The position numbers and the translations under genes were made by a program. A stretch of 64,000 nt of DNA from Legionella micdadei (lineage in GTDB: Bacteria; Pseudomonadota; Gammaproteobacteria; Legionellales; Legionellaceae), in the NCBI RefSeq assembly GCF_000953635.1, contig NZ_LN614830.1:487001-551000 (forward strand). The letters are read 5' to 3'. Positions 63,006 to 64,000 of this stretch are shown piece after piece. Below the pieces are notes generated by a model. The model was given only the letters and a program-made list of their open reading frames with translations. It searched no databases and was not told the origin of the DNA. Positions within the stretch are counted from its first letter, which is position 1; each line of letters starts with the position of its first letter.

Positions 63006-63674
63006 ATGACTACACCATTTTACAAACTTATGCTAGTAACCCATCGGCAAGGCCGGCCTATTGATAATTATCTACGGTTTATTAAAGAATGTGTCGAGGC
63101 TGGGGTTACAAGTATTCAACTCCGCGAGAAAGGGGCTTCACCCGAATTCTTATTGGATTATGCCCTGCAACTTAAAGTGTTGTTAGATAGTTACCAAGTC
63201 CCACTAATCATTAACGATAATGTTGACCTTGCTTTAGAGGTCGGTGCACATGGAGTACATTTAGGGCAATCCGATGGCTGCCCAGTCCATGCTCGTCAAC
63301 GCTTAGGGGCTGACAAATGGCTAGGTTTGTCCATTGAAACAGAAGATGACTTAATCAGAGCTAATGCCAGCAGAGTAGATTATGTTGCTGCTAGCGCAGT
63401 TTTCCCAACAATCAATAAAGCAAATATTCGTACAATTTGGGGATTAAAAGGGTTAAACTCTTTGGTTAAAAATTCATTGCATCCGGTCATTGCGATTGGT
63501 GGTATAAATCAATACAACATCCATGAGGTGATGATGACCGGTGCGAAAGGCGTTGCGGTTATTGGCCAATTGCATGATGCCCCTGATCCTAGCCTCATGA
63601 CGACTCATTTACGCCAATTAATTGATTCTTCGATGCACACTGATGTTGGGAGAAATAATGCACAATCTGATTAA
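63006..63674 (+). CDS. thiE: Thiamine phosphate synthase
   Basis: A 222-residue TIM-barrel enzyme that joins the pyrimidine pyrophosphate and thiazole phosphate to thiamine phosphate (EC 2.5.1.3). Landmarks are I-Q-L-R-E-K at 37-42, I-I-N-D-N-V-D near 68-74, G-V-H-L-G-Q-S-D near 83-90 and the phosphate loop I-A-I-G-G-I-N. Usual G-P-I-F/V-F-P-T region is A-S-A-V-F-P-T. The ribosome-binding site is weak. thiM starts 17 bases before its stop, so the pair is coupled. Confidence 0.93.
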   Translation: MTTPFYKLMLVTHRQGRPIDNYLRFIKECVEAGVTSIQLREKGASPEFLLDYALQLKVLLDSYQVPLIINDNVDLALEVGAHGVHLGQSDGCPVHARQRLGADKWLGLSIETEDDLIRANASRVDYVAASAVFPTINKANIRTIWGLKGLNSLVKNSLHPVIAIGGINQYNIHEVMMTGAKGVAVIGQLHDAPDPSLMTTHLRQLIDSSMHTDVGRNNAQSD

Positions 63675-64000
63675 AGAACTTAAGATATCCATGGCAAATT
63701 TACGTCAAAGCAAGCCTTTGGTTTTGTGCCTAACTAATTTTGTAACCATGGATTTGATGGCCAATAGTTTATTAGCGTTAGGCGCAGCCCCATTAATGAC
63801 TCAATCTCTCGAGGAAGTCGAGGAGCTTGTGAACATTAGTCAAGCCGTTTACATCAACATCGGAACCCTTGATGAGCGTTTCTGTGAACGAGCACAGCGA
63901 GCAGCAACGGTCGCAAGGTTTCAAAAAAAAACGGTTATCCTAGATCCTGTGGGTGCTGGAGCAAGTCAGTTACGCACTGAGGCTGCAAAATCATTCCTTG
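63658..64000 (+). CDS. thiM: Hydroxyethylthiazole kinase, partial
   Basis: The first 114 codons of ThiM are present before the right edge; the rest is outside. It phosphorylates hydroxyethylthiazole for thiamine salvage (EC 2.7.1.50). The segments P-L-V-L-C-L-T-N-F-V-T-M-D, A-N-S-L-L-A-L-G-A-A-P-L-M, I-N-I-G-T-L and V-I-L-D-P-V-G-A-G-A are typical. GGGAG lies about six bases before the ATG, which overlaps thiE by 17 bases. Confidence 0.92.
   Translation, partial: MHNLIKELKISMANLRQSKPLVLCLTNFVTMDLMANSLLALGAAPLMTQSLEEVEELVNISQAVYINIGTLDERFCERAQRAATVARFQKKTVILDPVGAGASQLRTEAAKSFL

Noticed and set aside
1-64000. CRISPR arrays, tRNA or rRNA genes, insertion sequences
   Set aside because: No regularly spaced repeats, cloverleaf ends or transposase genes were recognised by eye in the window.

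Overview
The window is AT-rich (by eye around 40 % GC) chromosomal DNA of a Gram-negative gammaproteobacterium. Outer-membrane barrels, a BamE lipoprotein divergent from fur, RatA/RnfH, an OmpR-type two-component pair and large accessory proteins (YD-repeat giant, DUF2235 hydrolase, Stealth protein, papain-like putative effector) fit the order Legionellales. That placement is inference from gene content; no rRNA, tRNA, CRISPR array or insertion sequence was seen.

Layout. 1-836 is a partial gene with a nuclease-like end, cut by the left edge. 1008-7104 is mostly housekeeping: esterase, ratA, rnfH, a pncB-pncA NAD-salvage pair, bamE divergent from fur, and a HerA-like ATPase translationally coupled to a small exported protein built of 18-residue repeats (7101-7595). 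7734-22515 is an accessory block: an outer-membrane barrel, an exported protein with cadherin/Ig-like domains, a 3810-residue YD-repeat protein with a LysM domain, and a small membrane protein that starts just after it and could be its immunity partner.

22584-33983 looks like a small specialised-metabolite or signalling locus: an ATP-grasp ligase, a hybrid histidine kinase, a single-module NRPS (C-A-T-reductase), a second paralogous hybrid kinase whose start overlaps the NRPS end, and a short-chain dehydrogenase. 34122-38349 holds an inverted pair of a short dispersed repeat, a PepSY protein, a membrane protein, a LysR regulator divergent from an LrgA/LrgB pair, and a remnant of a P-type ATPase. 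38383-46674 is mixed: Nudix, universal stress protein, a cyclic-nucleotide-binding protein with a nucleoside-phosphorylase-like C-terminus, a GyrI-like protein, a DUF2235 hydrolase, a papain-like protein with a near-consensus promoter, an acetyltransferase, a methyltransferase and an outer-membrane protein.

46780-51963, all on the minus strand, contains a tightly overlapping four-gene cassette (C39-like peptidase, RimK-like ATP-grasp with an RLAN-type N-terminus, GCS2-type glutamate-cysteine ligase, N-formylglutamate amidohydrolase), followed by a Stealth-type sugar-phosphate transferase. It reads as a dedicated peptide or amide-forming pathway. Two tandem GT87-like membrane proteins, a DUF4442 and a BON protein follow. 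The right end is core metabolism: uvrA, a di-heme peroxidase-like cytochrome, an OmpR/EnvZ-type system with a perfect palindrome at its promoter, then thiE and the start of thiM.

The best candidates for undescribed biology are the C39/ATP-grasp/GCS2/amidohydrolase cassette, the NRPS locus flanked by paralogous kinases, and the cNMP/phosphorylase-like fusion.
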